A stretch of DNA of 64,000 nucleotides from Actinopolymorpha rutila (GCF_013407855.1 NZ_JACBZH010000001.1:3968001-4032000), one strand, 5' to 3'; positions 18,068 through 28,126 are shown, counted from the stretch's first letter. Numbers and translations are program-made. Notes: a model not told the origin generated them from the sequence alone.

Positions 18068-19339
18068 TCAGGGCCGCAGCGAACGCGCCATCGCCACCGC
18101 GGACGCGTCGGTCAGCGACGCGGTCTGGTCGATGACGACCCGCAGCCGGGCGGCGTCGTCGGGCGCGGCGGCGAAGTCGGCCCGAAACGCCGGCGCCAGC
18201 CCGTCCGGCGCGCTGCGCCGCAGCGCCGACACCAGCCCGTGCACGACCTCCCGCTGCCGGGAGAGCAGGGCGACGCGCTCGGCCGACCGCATGACGTACG
18301 TCGCCGCGATCCCCTTCAGGACGGCGATCTCCACCCGGGTCTCGTGGGGTACGACGAGGGAGGCGCGGTAGCGGACCAGCCGGCCGCGGCCGTACTCCGC
18401 GTGCGTCGCCTGCTCGGCGGCCAGGCAGAACCGCCCGATCAGCTGGCTGGTGAGGTCCTTCAGCGCGGCCAGCGAGCGCCGGTCGCCGTCGTAGTCGGTC
18501 TGCGGCCAGTAGCCGAAACCACGCAGCCGGTCGTACGCCTCGTCGAGTTCGGCGTCCTCGACGCCGGGGAGGTACCAGTCGCGGACGACCTCCCACACGG
18601 TGGATCGCTCGGCCCGGTCGGCCAGCGCGGACAGCACGATCCGGCCGAACACCACCCCGTCCTCCACGTCGTGCACGGAGTACGCGACGTCGTCGGCGAA
18701 GTCCATCACCTGGGCTTCCAGGCAGCGGCGCCGGTCCACGCCGGCCCGCAGCCAGCCGAAGACCTCCAGGTCGTCGTCGTACACGCCGAACTTCCCGCCC
18801 AGCTCCGGCGGGCCGTCCCCGCGTCGCCAGGGGTACTTCGTCGCCGCGTCGAGGGAGGCCCGGGTGAGGTTCAGGCCCGCGCTGCGGCCCGCGCCGTCGT
18901 CGGCGAACGTCTTAGCCTCCAGCCTGGTCAGCAGCCGCAGCGTCTGCGCGTTGCCCTCGAATCCGCCCGCCTCCGCGCACACCTCGTCCAGCGCGGCCTC
19001 GCCGTTGTGCCCGAACGGCGGGTGGCCGAGATCGTGCGCCAGGCAGGCGGTGTCCACCACGTCGGGGTCGCAGCCGAGGGACTGGCCCAGCTCGCGGCCC
19101 ACCTGCGCGACCTCGAGGGTGTGCGTGAGGCGGGTACGGACGAAGTCGTGGATCCCCGGACCGAGCACCTGCGTCTTGGCGGCGAGCCGGCGCAGCGCGG
19201 CCGAGTGCAGGACGCGGGCTCGGTCGCGGGCGAACGGCGTGCGGCCGGCGCTCTTCGGCGGCTCGCCCACCCAGCGTTCGACATCGGAGGGTTGGTAGCT
19301 CGAGTCCTCGTGCCGCTCGCCCGGCGTTGTTCGGTTCAT
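18068..19339 (-). CDS. dgt: deoxyguanosinetriphosphate triphosphohydrolase-like protein
   Basis: 423 aa HD-domain dNTPase that hydrolyses dGTP (or other dNTPs) to the nucleoside and triphosphate, helping control the dNTP pool. Metal-binding motifs: [10 protein letters not shown] (His), [17 protein letters not shown] (the HD pair plus a third His) and [17 protein letters not shown] (Asp). The dgt gene lies close to dnaG in many actinomycetes, as it does here. A -10-like TAGGGT lies 9 nt before the ATG. Length and motifs are complete. Confidence 0.93.
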   Translation of the reverse strand: MNRTTPGERHEDSSYQPSDVERWVGEPPKSAGRTPFARDRARVLHSAALRRLAAKTQVLGPGIHDFVRTRLTHTLEVAQVGRELGQSLGCDPDVVDTACLAHDLGHPPFGHNGEAALDEVCAEAGGFEGNAQTLRLLTRLEAKTFADDGAGRSAGLNLTRASLDAATKYPWRRGDGPPELGGKFGVYDDDLEVFGWLRAGVDRRRCLEAQVMDFADDVAYSVHDVEDGVVFGRIVLSALADRAERSTVWEVVRDWYLPGVEDAELDEAYDRLRGFGYWPQTDYDGDRRSLAALKDLTSQLIGRFCLAAEQATHAEYGRGRLVRYRASLVVPHETRVEIAVLKGIAATYVMRSAERVALLSRQREVVHGLVSALRRSAPDGLAPAFRADFAAAPDDAARLRVVIDQTASLTDASAVAMARSLRP

Positions 19340-19441
19340 CGCAGCTCGACCCTATGGCATGTCGCGAACCAGGCCCCGGCGACGGCCGGGGCCAGTGCGC
19401 GCCTTCCCAACGGACCTCGCCGGGCGTGCTACAACCACCCC

Positions 19442-20134
19442 ATGAAACGGTACGCAGTCACGCTGTCACTGATCGTGGCCGCGGTCGCGATGGCCGCCAC
19501 CACGACTGCCGTCCCCTCCGCCGCCGCGGCGGCCGCGGGGGCGACACGAATTTCTGCTGACCCCTCGGCCCCGGCGATCGCGCGGTCCGTCACCGGGGTC
19601 ACCCAGACCACCCGGACCACCCAGGTCGGGCGAGCCGCCCTCGACCGTCCGGTCATCGCCATCGGCCGGTTCGGGCCCGTCGACGGGGGCGGCAACGCGC
19701 TGACGTACGACCCGGCCCTGGTGCCGGTCGGTGCCCAGGCGGCAGTGGCCGCCTACACCTGGCCCTTCGGCACCACCACGGTGCTCGCGGTGACCGGTCT
19801 GGTCCCCCGGCGCACGTACGGCGCCCACGTCCACGTCAACAGCTGCGGCAGCGTCCCGGCGGCCGCCGGCCCACACGTGCAGTTCGTCGAGGACCCGGTG
19901 AAGCCGTCGGTGGACCCGAGGTACGCCAACCCGCGCAACGAGATCTGGCTGGACTTCCGCACCGACGCCAACGGGGTCGGCTACGCGGTCAGCACCGTCT
20001 ACTGGCCGATCACCGCCAAGGACGCCGCGGCAGTCGTCATCCACGAGCACGGCACGAGCAGAGGGCACGGACATGCGGGCATGGCCGGTGCGCGCCTGGC
20101 CTGCCTGACCGTCCCGTTCGACCAGGCGCGCTAG
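19442..20134 (+). CDS. secreted Cu/Zn superoxide dismutase family protein
   Basis: 230 aa with an N-terminal signal peptide (about 1-34, Ala-rich end) and one Cu/Zn SOD-like beta-barrel domain. Ligand-like elements appear in the usual order: YGAHVHVNSCG (two copper-ligand His and the disulphide Cys), GPHVQ, WLDFRTDANG, and the C-terminal VIHEHGTSRGHGHAGMAGARLACL (His ligand and second Cys). The spacing between zinc ligands is longer than in typical SODs, so dismutase activity is likely but not certain. A -10-like TACAAC lies 6 nt before the ATG, suggesting a leaderless transcript. Confidence 0.82.
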   Translation: MKRYAVTLSLIVAAVAMAATTTAVPSAAAAAAGATRISADPSAPAIARSVTGVTQTTRTTQVGRAALDRPVIAIGRFGPVDGGGNALTYDPALVPVGAQAAVAAYTWPFGTTTVLAVTGLVPRRTYGAHVHVNSCGSVPAAAGPHVQFVEDPVKPSVDPRYANPRNEIWLDFRTDANGVGYAVSTVYWPITAKDAAAVVIHEHGTSRGHGHAGMAGARLACLTVPFDQAR

Positions 20135-20360
20135 AGCGGGTACCAGCGGGTACCTGCGTGACCATCCGGTCGCCGCGATCCTTTGGTCTGGCCCGCGGCG
20201 ACCTGGACTGGTCCGTACGGAGGACCCACGTTCAGCCTCGCGACCGATGAGCCTCCCAGCCGGCCGCCCTAGGCTGACTCGCACGACGAGGGGAAGTGAT
20301 GGCCGGTGCTGCCGTCGCGACAGTGCGCCTGATCGGGCCGCTGGCCGCGACGGCCGGCGC

Positions 20361-20384
20361 CGGCCGGCCTTGTCGGGCCGGCCG
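20361..20384. terminator. GC-rich hairpin between convergent genes
   Basis: Perfect 9-bp stem CGGCCGGCC/GGCCGGCCG with a 6-nt loop. It sits in the 295-bp gap between the convergent SOD and GT39 genes; the rest of that gap shows no gene, only GC-rich palindromic words such as GGTACC twice near 20142. Confidence 0.55.
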
Positions 20385-20429
20385 CGCGCGAGCCGCATGA
20401 TCGTCGGCGGGACGCCCCCGCACGGGAGA

Positions 20430-21944
20430 TCAGTCGTAGTGCCGGAGGTCGGGCCACAGGCGCGACCACGGCCGGGACGGGCCGCGGCACACCTTGATGT
20501 CGTTGTCCTGTTCCTCGTTGGGAATGCCGACGCCGTTGGCCAGGCGTGCCGCGACCCGGCACGAACCGAACCACGCCAGTCTTGGTCCGGCGTCCGCGAA
20601 ACCGACCAGGATCACCACCGTCCGGTCGTCCGCCGGCCGGCCGAGAAACCACAGCTCGTTGTGTCCGCTGTAGACGGGCGGCAGGCCGGTGCCGAAGCGG
20701 TCCAGCGCACCCGCCTCACCGTAGTTGGCGGTGACGATGACGGCCCGGGACGCGTCGGCGGGCGGTAGCCCTCGGTACACGTCCGCGATCTGGCGCACGT
20801 ACGCCGGCCAGCCGATCTGGTCGCTGACGACCTGGTTGGCGTCGGCGAGGTGGCCGGCCACGAGCGCGCGAACCGGCAGCAGCGGCAGCGCGACCAGCGC
20901 GGACATGGCCACGTTGAGCGCCAGCGCGGCGGCGAACCAGGCCACCCGGCCGCGCCGCCGCCCGCGTGCCGACCACCGCACCGCCGGCACACACCCGGCC
21001 GCGTACAGGGCCAGCATCAGGCCGAGGGTGTAGTAGGGCTGCCCTCCGGTGACCAGCACCAGCACGCACGCCACCGGATACGCGACCGCCAGCGCCCGCA
21101 CCGGCCGCAGCCCTGGTTCACGCAGCAGCCGCACCAGGCCGGCCACCCACACCGGAACCATGAAGAGCCCCAGCATGATCAGCTGGACTGGTACGAAGGA
21201 GACGCGGGAGTCGGCGCCCTTGTCCCGTTCGATCGCGCCGGCCATCGTGATCTGCGGCCAGTGGTGGGTGGCCTGGTAGACCAGGTTCGGCCCACCGACC
21301 ACGAGCGCGAGAAGCACTCCGGCCCACAGCCAGCGCGAGGCGAGCACCCGGCGCGGGCCGACGAGCACCAGGCCGACGCCGACCGAGAGCAGCGTCGCCA
21401 CGATCAGGTCCTTGACGTACAGGCCGGTTCCGACCATCGCCCCGGCCGCGAGCCACCAGCGAGGGTCGCGCAGCAACGCCCGGGCCACGCACAGCAGCAC
21501 GGCCGCATGCAGCACCAGGTCGAGGGTCGCGGTGGCCAGCACGTGCCCGGCCGTGAGCGGGAACACCGTCACCACGCCGAGTGCGCCCAGCACCTGCGCG
21601 GCCCGGCCGCCGCCCCACTCGCGGGCCAGCAGCGCGGTGAGGATCGCGGCACCGGCGACCGCGAGCGCGCTGGGCAGCCGCAACGCCCACAGGTGGTCCC
21701 CGAACAGCACACGCGTCAGCCCGGCGAGCAAGGGCACGGCAGGCGGCTGGTCGACGTAGCCCCACGCCGGGTGCTGACCCAGCAGCCGGAAGTACAGCTC
21801 GTCCCGGTGGTAGCCGTACCGGTTGCTCGACGCCACCAGCAGCACCGCGGTGGCGGCCGCCACGAGCAGCACCGGACGGACCGCGAACGGCTCCCGCGCC
21901 GGCGCGGCGGTCGTCGGGCCCGCGTCCCGTTCCTCGATTGCCAC
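20430..21944 (-). CDS. glycosyltransferase family 39 membrane protein (PMT/ArnT-like)
   Basis: 504 aa polytopic membrane protein with roughly ten hydrophobic helices across residues 25-370 and a soluble C-terminal domain. NRYGYHRDELYFRLLGQHPAWGYVDQPPAVPLL in the first extracytoplasmic loop carries the Asp-Glu pair typical of the PMT_2/ArnT superfamily, which transfers a sugar from a polyprenyl-phosphate donor outside the membrane. Acceptor and donor are unknown. The start sits 9 bp from the stop of the AraC gene on the same strand, so the two may be transcribed together. Confidence 0.87.
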   Translation of the reverse strand: MAIEERDAGPTTAAPAREPFAVRPVLLVAAATAVLLVASSNRYGYHRDELYFRLLGQHPAWGYVDQPPAVPLLAGLTRVLFGDHLWALRLPSALAVAGAAILTALLAREWGGGRAAQVLGALGVVTVFPLTAGHVLATATLDLVLHAAVLLCVARALLRDPRWWLAAGAMVGTGLYVKDLIVATLLSVGVGLVLVGPRRVLASRWLWAGVLLALVVGGPNLVYQATHHWPQITMAGAIERDKGADSRVSFVPVQLIMLGLFMVPVWVAGLVRLLREPGLRPVRALAVAYPVACVLVLVTGGQPYYTLGLMLALYAAGCVPAVRWSARGRRRGRVAWFAAALALNVAMSALVALPLLPVRALVAGHLADANQVVSDQIGWPAYVRQIADVYRGLPPADASRAVIVTANYGEAGALDRFGTGLPPVYSGHNELWFLGRPADDRTVVILVGFADAGPRLAWFGSCRVAARLANGVGIPNEEQDNDIKVCRGPSRPWSRLWPDLRHYD

Positions 21945-21953
21945 GTGCCCCCT

Positions 21954-22919
21954 CTACCAGGTCGACGTGCCCACCGTCGGCGATTCGGGGTACACCGGCT
22001 TCGGGCTGACCCTGGACACCGGCGTACGCCCGCCGCGCCACTGACGGCGAAACTCTCGCGGCGTGCGGCCGGTGCGGGCACGGAACGCGGTCGCGAAGTG
22101 CTGGGCGGAGGAGAAGCCCAGCTCCACCGCGACCTGCGTGATGCTCGCGTCGGTCTCGGCCAGCAGCATCTCGGCCCGCCGCAGCCGTAGCGACCGGTGG
22201 TAGTTCGCGGGGCTGGCGCCCAACTGCTCGGTGAACAGCTCACCGAGGTACGCCGGTGACAGTCCCACCGCACGGGCCAGCGCGGCCAGCGGCAGCCGCC
22301 GGCCCGGCGCGGCGTCCAGCAGCCGGCGGGCGTGCGCCACCGCCGGGTGGAGCCCGACCTGGCCGGCCACTTCGCCGGCGGTCATCAGCCTGGTGACCTC
22401 CACCAGCAGGTGCCGCGCGGTCAGCGTCAGCCCGGTGGTCCGCAGCGACTGGGTGGTGGTGACCTCCCGAAGGAACGCCTGGAACGGCGCGACCGCCGAG
22501 CCCGCGTCGGGCACGTACGCCGGCACCGACCGCTGCCACACCGCCACCGCCTCGGGCAGGTCGGCCAGCAGCGCGGCGGCGTCGAACGCCGCGAAGACGT
22601 AGTGCCAGGTGGTGCTCGCCGGGCAGACCATGTGGTGCACCGCACCGGGCGGGACGACCAGCAGGCCGTTGCGGCCCACGGAGTAGTCGCGGTCGCGGAC
22701 CCGCCAGTGGGTGGCCGGGCCGTCGGTCTGCAGGTAGAGCTCCCACACGTCATGACGGTGCGCGCCGATCAGCCACGACGTCGGCGCCCGCTGGTCCCCG
22801 GCGTGCACCAGCCCGGGTACGCCTGCCCGGCCGAGGTAGGCGTGGAAGCCGGCCGAGATCCCGTCCGGCCGTACCACCTCGTCGATTCCACCCGCTCCAC
22901 CAGCACTGTCCTCATGCAC
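21954..22919 (-). CDS. AraC family transcriptional regulator
   Basis: About 321 aa. The N-terminal cupin-like sensing domain (HRHDVWELYLQTDGPATHW, LLVVPPGAVHHMV) is followed by a C-terminal pair of helix-turn-helix motifs (LPLAALARAVGLSPAYLGELFTEQLGASPANYHRSLRL and SITQVAVELGFSSAQHFATAFRARTGRTPREFR). I chose the GTG at 22919 because CACAAT lies 6 nt upstream as a leaderless-type -10; an ATG at 22970 would add 17 residues that look non-coding. It is divergent from the PhyH-type dioxygenase gene with only 72 bp between, so that gene is the probable target. Confidence 0.9.
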   Translation of the reverse strand: MHEDSAGGAGGIDEVVRPDGISAGFHAYLGRAGVPGLVHAGDQRAPTSWLIGAHRHDVWELYLQTDGPATHWRVRDRDYSVGRNGLLVVPPGAVHHMVCPASTTWHYVFAAFDAAALLADLPEAVAVWQRSVPAYVPDAGSAVAPFQAFLREVTTTQSLRTTGLTLTARHLLVEVTRLMTAGEVAGQVGLHPAVAHARRLLDAAPGRRLPLAALARAVGLSPAYLGELFTEQLGASPANYHRSLRLRRAEMLLAETDASITQVAVELGFSSAQHFATAFRARTGRTPREFRRQWRGGRTPVSRVSPKPVYPESPTVGTSTW

Positions 22920-22991
22920 CCGGTGATTGTGTACGTTTCCCGACCCGCGCGTGAACGCCCGCGACCGCACCCGGCCGTAGCGTCGCAGGAC

Positions 22992-23876
22992 ATGACGACC
23001 ACGATCGAAGACCTGCTCGAACGCTATGCCGACCTGCTGCCGACGCCCGACGACGTGGCGTTCTACCGGGAGAACGGCTACTGGATCTCAGGCCGCATCC
23101 TGCCACCGGAGGTGCTCGACGCCGCCGAACGAGGGATGGCGAGCTTCTACGCCGGGCACGCCGACCGCCCGATGCCCGACGGCACCGACCGGGTTGGCTG
23201 GCGGCCCGAACACGGCGACGTGCTCCGCAAGAACGACTACACGTCCCTGATCGTCGACGACCTGGCCACCCTGGTGCGGCACCCGATCATCGGCGCCTGC
23301 GCGGCCCGCCTCAACGGGGAGCCGGAGATCCGGCTCTGGCACGACCAGCTGTTGTACAAGCCGTCCGAGGACGGCCTGCCGGAGTCCGGGAAGGTGAACG
23401 TCGGCTGGCACACCGACCGGCAGTACTGGCGCAGCGCGGCGTCCGCCGACATGCTCACCGCCTGGGTGCCCTTCCACGACGTGGGCGTACGCGAGGGCGC
23501 GGTGTCGTTCGTGGCCGGCAGCCACCGCTGGGAGGACGACGTGGTGCTGGACTTCTTCAACCCCGACCTGTCCACCCTGGACGCGGTGCGGGCGCAGCAC
23601 GACGTCGAGGTGGTGGTGGCGGAGATCCCGCGCGGGGCGATGAGCTTCCACCACTGCCGTACGGTGCACGGCAGCGGACCCAACCGCAGCGGCGCGTCGC
23701 GGAGGTCGATGGCGATCCACATGCAGCCCGGCTCGAACCACTTCGTCGAACACACCCGGCCCGACGGCACCCTCGCCTTCCACCCCAACGACCAGTACGT
23801 ACGCCGGAACGCCGCGGGCCACCCCGACTACACCGACCCGGCCGCCTGCCCGCGGCTGTGGCCGCCTGCCAGTTGA
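22992..23876 (+). CDS. phytanoyl-CoA dioxygenase (PhyH) family protein
   Basis: 294 aa Fe(II)/2-oxoglutarate-dependent oxygenase fold. The facial triad is visible as WHTDRQ (HxD) and the distal His in RTVHGSGPNRS, with the Arg that would bind 2-oxoglutarate close behind (SRRSMAIHM). The N-terminus has the usual FYRENGYWI motif. PhyH enzymes hydroxylate lipids, small metabolites or sugar-related compounds, and the substrate cannot be read from sequence. It is divergent from an AraC regulator with a cupin sensing domain, a pairing often seen in sugar or natural-compound catabolism. Confidence 0.88.
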   Translation: MTTTIEDLLERYADLLPTPDDVAFYRENGYWISGRILPPEVLDAAERGMASFYAGHADRPMPDGTDRVGWRPEHGDVLRKNDYTSLIVDDLATLVRHPIIGACAARLNGEPEIRLWHDQLLYKPSEDGLPESGKVNVGWHTDRQYWRSAASADMLTAWVPFHDVGVREGAVSFVAGSHRWEDDVVLDFFNPDLSTLDAVRAQHDVEVVVAEIPRGAMSFHHCRTVHGSGPNRSGASRRSMAIHMQPGSNHFVEHTRPDGTLAFHPNDQYVRRNAAGHPDYTDPAACPRLWPPAS

Positions 23877-23887
23877 CGGCGCGCGGT

Positions 23888-25309
23888 TCAACCGACCAGG
23901 GTGCCGATCCGGCGGCGGAGGTCGGCGACGTCGGGCATGGTCGCGTGCTGCCCGGCGTGCCTCCGGAGCTCGCGCAGGTCCTCCGCGGTACGCCGGGACC
24001 GGAGCCGGCCCGCGCCCTCCAGCGCGGACGTCCCCACCGCGACGGCCTCCCTCGGGTCGTCGGTCGCCATCAGCAACGACGCGAGTTTGATCCGGGAGAT
24101 GGTGCGCGACCGGGCGTAGGCCGGGGTGTGCCCGGCCACCGCGGCGGCCAGCCGCCGGCCGGCCTCGGTGGGATACCCGCGCACCTCCAGGTCGAACAAC
24201 GCGTGCCCGGTGTCGCCGGCGTGCTGGGCCGCGTCGTAGTACGCCATCCACGGCGGGTCCTCGGCCGGGTTGGAGCGCGCGAACGCGTCGTCGGCGGCAC
24301 CGACCACCCGCAGCGTCTCCCGGGTGCGGCCCAGCCGGGCCAGCCCGCGCGCCCGCGCGGTGAGCAGCATCGCCTGTTCGGTGGGAGTGATCCGGTCCGA
24401 GCGGAGCAGGGCCAGGTCGGTGAGCCCGAGCGCGGTGGCGGCCTGGCCGCGCCAGACCGCCAGCCGGGCCATCGAGGAGAGCACCTTCGCCCGCAGGTGC
24501 CAGGTGCCCGCCGCCTCCGCGCAGGCGAGCGCGAACCGGAACAGCCGTTCGGCGTCGGTGAAGGCGTACGCGTCGAAGGCCATGAAGCCCGCCACGTGCG
24601 CGAGGTGGCCGACCGCCTCGTGCAGTTCCAGGCGTTCGCGGTGCCCGGCGCCGGCCTGCAGCAGCCGGGCGGACCAGCGCAGCTGGGCGACCACGGCATC
24701 GCGTACGAAACCACCGCCGTAGCTGTGGTCCCAGCGGCTGAACAACACCGCCGCCGACCGGACGTGCCCGATCTCGTCCCGGCCGATCCGCGACGGTATC
24801 GGGCTCGCCTCCAGCGGACCGAGCAGCGCGAGCGCGGCGGCCGGCAGCAGCCCGGCGCCGCCCGGACCAGGCGTGGCCGACGTCGACACACCCGCGCCGG
24901 TACGCACGGAGAGCGCGGCGGCAGCGGTGGTCCCGCCGTTCTCCGCCGCGGCACCGGAGTCACCGTTGCTCCCGGACCGGGCGGGAGTCCCGGATCCGGC
25001 GGCTCCGGCAGCACCGCCGTTACCGGCGAGGGCCGGCGCCCGCCGCGGGTTGAAGAACCCCAGCTCCCGGTCGGTACCCACCGCGAGGACGGTCCGGAAC
25101 GCGTCCCGGTAGAGCTTCTGCGGCCAGCGGATCACCCCGCGTTCGAGCTTTCCCACGTAGTTGGCGTCGATTCCGAACTCACGACCGGTGACCCGGAACA
25201 GGTACGCGTTGAGCTGGTCGGCCATCTCCTGCCGGGACATCGCGTGCCCGGGAGACTCCCGGGACCCCGTTCTTTCGCGCGCCGAACGTAACCTCTCGTT
25301 GGGCTCCAC
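23888..25309 (-). CDS. XRE-family regulator with TPR-like C-terminal domain
   Basis: 473 aa. The N-terminal helix-turn-helix part (MSRQEMADQLNAYLFRVTGREFGIDANYVGKLERGVIRWPQKLYRDAFRTVL, about 24-75) is of the actinobacterial type that reads like WhiJ/DUF5753-related regulators. A Gly/Ala/Ser-rich linker (95-155) is followed by an all-helical region with Ala/Leu repeats resembling TPRs (about 190-470). The start is GTG 25309 with a TTGACA promoter upstream. Proteins of this design are usually orphan regulators in actinomycetes; target and ligand are unknown. It is convergent with the PhyH gene, 11 bp apart. Confidence 0.85.
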   Translation of the reverse strand: MEPNERLRSARERTGSRESPGHAMSRQEMADQLNAYLFRVTGREFGIDANYVGKLERGVIRWPQKLYRDAFRTVLAVGTDRELGFFNPRRAPALAGNGGAAGAAGSGTPARSGSNGDSGAAAENGGTTAAAALSVRTGAGVSTSATPGPGGAGLLPAAALALLGPLEASPIPSRIGRDEIGHVRSAAVLFSRWDHSYGGGFVRDAVVAQLRWSARLLQAGAGHRERLELHEAVGHLAHVAGFMAFDAYAFTDAERLFRFALACAEAAGTWHLRAKVLSSMARLAVWRGQAATALGLTDLALLRSDRITPTEQAMLLTARARGLARLGRTRETLRVVGAADDAFARSNPAEDPPWMAYYDAAQHAGDTGHALFDLEVRGYPTEAGRRLAAAVAGHTPAYARSRTISRIKLASLLMATDDPREAVAVGTSALEGAGRLRSRRTAEDLRELRRHAGQHATMPDVADLRRRIGTLVG

Positions 25310-25344
25310 GAGGACACCCCCTCAAGGTGGCGGCTCCATGGTTC

Positions 25345-25374
25345 CACTAGGCATGCGCGAGATCGTCGTGTCAA
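25345..25374 (-). promoter_or_regulatory. promoter of the large XRE regulator gene
   Basis: On the minus strand a perfect -35 TTGACA (25369-25374) and, after 18 bp, a -10-like CTAGTG (25345-25350). It lies about 35 bp upstream of the GTG start. Confidence 0.55.
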
Positions 25375-25426
25375 CGAGTGACCGACATTGGCACTCAGGG
25401 CAACTCTTCGGGCAGGGTCGAGTGAC

Positions 25427-28126
25427 TCACCTGCTGGCGCTACCCGCGTCGGCGTCGGCGAGCACCGCCGCCCGGCCCGCCTCCAGCCTGGCCACCGGGA
25501 CCCGGAACGCCGAACACGAGACGTAGTCCAGTCCGGCGTCGTGGAAGAAGTGCACCGAGTCCGGGTCGCCGCCGTGCTCGCCGCACACCCCGAGCTTGAG
25601 GTCCGGCCGGGCCGCCCGGCCCTCGCGTACGGCGAGGTCGACGAGGCGGCCGACGCCGGCGAGGTCCAGCGACTCGAACGGCGAGACCCCGAAGACGCCG
25701 CGTTCGAGGTAGGCCGCGAAGAACGCCGCCTCCACGTCGTCGCGGGAGAAGCCCCACGTCGTCTGGGTGAGGTCGTTGGTGCCGAAGGAGAAGAAGTCCG
25801 CCGCCCGGGCGATCGCCCCGGCGGTCAGCGCCGCCCGGGGCAGCTCGACCATCGTGCCGACGGGGATCGGCCCGGTCAGACCGGTGCGTTCGCGGACGCC
25901 GGCGATGGTGCGCTCGGCCTCCTCGCGGCTGAGTTCGAGTTCCTGGACGGTGCTCACCAGCGGGATCATCACCTCGACCCGCGGATCGCCGCCGGCACGC
26001 TCCCGGGCCGCGGCCGCCTCGGCGACGGCCCGCACCTGCAGGGCGTACAGGCCGGGCACGACCAGGCCGAGCCGGACGCCGCGCAGCCCCATCATCGGGT
26101 TCTGCTCGTGCAGTCGCCGGACCGCCCGCAGCAGCCGCTGGTCGCGGGGGTCCTGCTCGCCCCGTTCCCCGGCCAGCGACACCCGTACGGACAGCTCGGT
26201 GAGGTCGGGCAGGAACTCGTGCAGCGGCGGGTCGAGCAGTCGCACCGTGACCGGCAGCCCGTCCATGGCCGCCAGCAGCCCCTCGAAGTCGGCGCGCTGC
26301 AACGGCAACAACTCCTCCAGCGCGGCCGCCCGTTCCGCGTCGTCCTCGGCGAGGATCAGCGCCTCGACGTAGCGGCGGCGCTCGCCGAGGAACATGTGCT
26401 CGGTACGGCACAACCCGATGCCGGCCGCGCCCATCGCCCGGGCGCGCGCGGCGTCGTCGGGCAGGTCGGCGTTCGCACGTACGCCGAGCCGGCGGCGCGC
26501 GTCGGCGACCGTCATCAGCCGGTGCACCGACCGCACCAGCTCGTCCGCCTGGGCCGCGGCGGGGTCCAGTTCCCCTTCGAAATAACGGACGACGGGTGAG
26601 TCGACGACCGGAACCTCGCCCAGGAAGACGTCTCCGGTCGTACCGTCGATGGAGATCACGTCGCCCTCGGCGACCTCCACCCCGCCCGGCGCGGTGAAGC
26701 GCCCGCGGACGACGTCGATGTCCAGCGCCTCCACCCCGCACACGCACGTCTTGCCCATCCCGCGCGCGACCACGGCGGCGTGGGAGGTCTTGCCGCCCCG
26801 GCTGGTGAGGATCCCGCGGGCGGCGATCATCCCGTCCAGGTCGTCGGGGGTGGTCTCCCGGCGGACGAGGATCACCTGTTCACCGGTGGCGTGCCACTCC
26901 ACCGCGGTGGCGGTGTCGAACACCGCGCGCCCGACGGCCGCGCCCGGTGAGGCGTTCATGCCGTGCGCAACGGCCCGCCTGGTCGCGCGCTCGTCGAACC
27001 GCGGGAACATCAGCTGGGCGAGCTGGTGACCGTCCACCCGGGACAATGCCTCGTCCTCGGCGATCAGCCCCTCGTCGACGAGCTGGGTGGCGATCCGGAA
27101 CGCCGCGGCCGCGGTCCGCTTGCCCACCCGGGTCTGCAGCATCCACAGCCGGCCGCGTTCGATGGTGAACTCGATGTCGCACAGGTCGCGGTAGTGGCCT
27201 TCCAGCGTGGCCATGATGTCGAGCAGTTCGTCGTAGGACACCTTGTCCAGTTGGGCGAGCTCGGTCAGCGGGACGGTGTTTCGGATGCCGGCCACGACGT
27301 CCTCGCCCTGCGCGTTGGCGAGGTAGTCGCCGTAGACGCCGCGCGCGCCGGAGGCGGGGTCGCGGGTGAACGCCACACCGGTGCCGGAGTCGGGGCCGAG
27401 ATTGCCGAACACCATCGCCACCACGTTCACGGCGGTGCCGAGGTCGGCGCTGATGCGTTCCTGGCGGCGGTAGGTGATCGCCCGCGGAGCGTTCCAGCTG
27501 TCGAACACCGCCCGGATCGCGGCGTCCAGCTGCTCACGCGGGTCCTGCGGGAAGTCCCGGCCGCTCTCGGCGCGCACGATCTGCTTGTACGTCGTGACGA
27601 GTTCGCGCAGCGCCGTCGCGTCCAGGTCGACGTCGTGCGGCGCCCCCCGGTCCCGCTTCAGCGCGTCCAGCGCGTCGTCGAAGTGCGCGCCGTCGATGCC
27701 GAGCACGGTCTTGCCGAACATCTGCAGCAGCCGGCGGTAGGAGTCCCAGGCGAACCGCTCGTCACCGGCCTGCTCTGCCAGCCCGCGTACGGAACGGTCG
27801 GTCAACCCGATGTTGAGCACCGTGTCCATCATGCCCGGCATGGAGAACTTCGCCCCGGATCGCACGGAGACCAGCAGCGGGTCGCCGGGATCACCCAGCC
27901 GCTTGCCGCGCGCCGTCTCGACGTGGGCAAGGTGCTTGGTGACCTCGTCGCGCAGCTCGGCCGGCACCTGCCCCGTCTCGAGGTAGGTACGACAGGCGTG
28001 GGTGGTGATGGTGAACCCCGGCGGGACCGGAAGGCCGAGGTTGGTCATCTCGGCGAGGTTCGCGCCCTTCCCGCCGAGCAGGTCCCGCATGTCCTTGTTT
28101 CCTTGGGAAAATCCGTACACCAGCAT
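25427..28126 (-). CDS. ppdK: pyruvate, phosphate dikinase
   Basis: 899 aa, full family length. It interconverts pyruvate, ATP and Pi with PEP, AMP and PPi. The N-terminal ATP-grasp domain starts MLVYGFSQGNKDMRDLLGGKGANLAEM. The central phosphohistidine domain has GGKTSHAAVVARGMGK with the catalytic His. The C-terminal PEP/pyruvate barrel has GLCRTEHMF, FFSFGTNDLTQ and LKLGVCGEHGGDP with the catalytic Cys. The ATG at 28126 is the true start; the upstream open frame is non-coding. It could support gluconeogenic growth on sugars or acids. Confidence 0.97.
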   Translation of the reverse strand: MLVYGFSQGNKDMRDLLGGKGANLAEMTNLGLPVPPGFTITTHACRTYLETGQVPAELRDEVTKHLAHVETARGKRLGDPGDPLLVSVRSGAKFSMPGMMDTVLNIGLTDRSVRGLAEQAGDERFAWDSYRRLLQMFGKTVLGIDGAHFDDALDALKRDRGAPHDVDLDATALRELVTTYKQIVRAESGRDFPQDPREQLDAAIRAVFDSWNAPRAITYRRQERISADLGTAVNVVAMVFGNLGPDSGTGVAFTRDPASGARGVYGDYLANAQGEDVVAGIRNTVPLTELAQLDKVSYDELLDIMATLEGHYRDLCDIEFTIERGRLWMLQTRVGKRTAAAAFRIATQLVDEGLIAEDEALSRVDGHQLAQLMFPRFDERATRRAVAHGMNASPGAAVGRAVFDTATAVEWHATGEQVILVRRETTPDDLDGMIAARGILTSRGGKTSHAAVVARGMGKTCVCGVEALDIDVVRGRFTAPGGVEVAEGDVISIDGTTGDVFLGEVPVVDSPVVRYFEGELDPAAAQADELVRSVHRLMTVADARRRLGVRANADLPDDAARARAMGAAGIGLCRTEHMFLGERRRYVEALILAEDDAERAAALEELLPLQRADFEGLLAAMDGLPVTVRLLDPPLHEFLPDLTELSVRVSLAGERGEQDPRDQRLLRAVRRLHEQNPMMGLRGVRLGLVVPGLYALQVRAVAEAAAARERAGGDPRVEVMIPLVSTVQELELSREEAERTIAGVRERTGLTGPIPVGTMVELPRAALTAGAIARAADFFSFGTNDLTQTTWGFSRDDVEAAFFAAYLERGVFGVSPFESLDLAGVGRLVDLAVREGRAARPDLKLGVCGEHGGDPDSVHFFHDAGLDYVSCSAFRVPVARLEAGRAAVLADADAGSASR

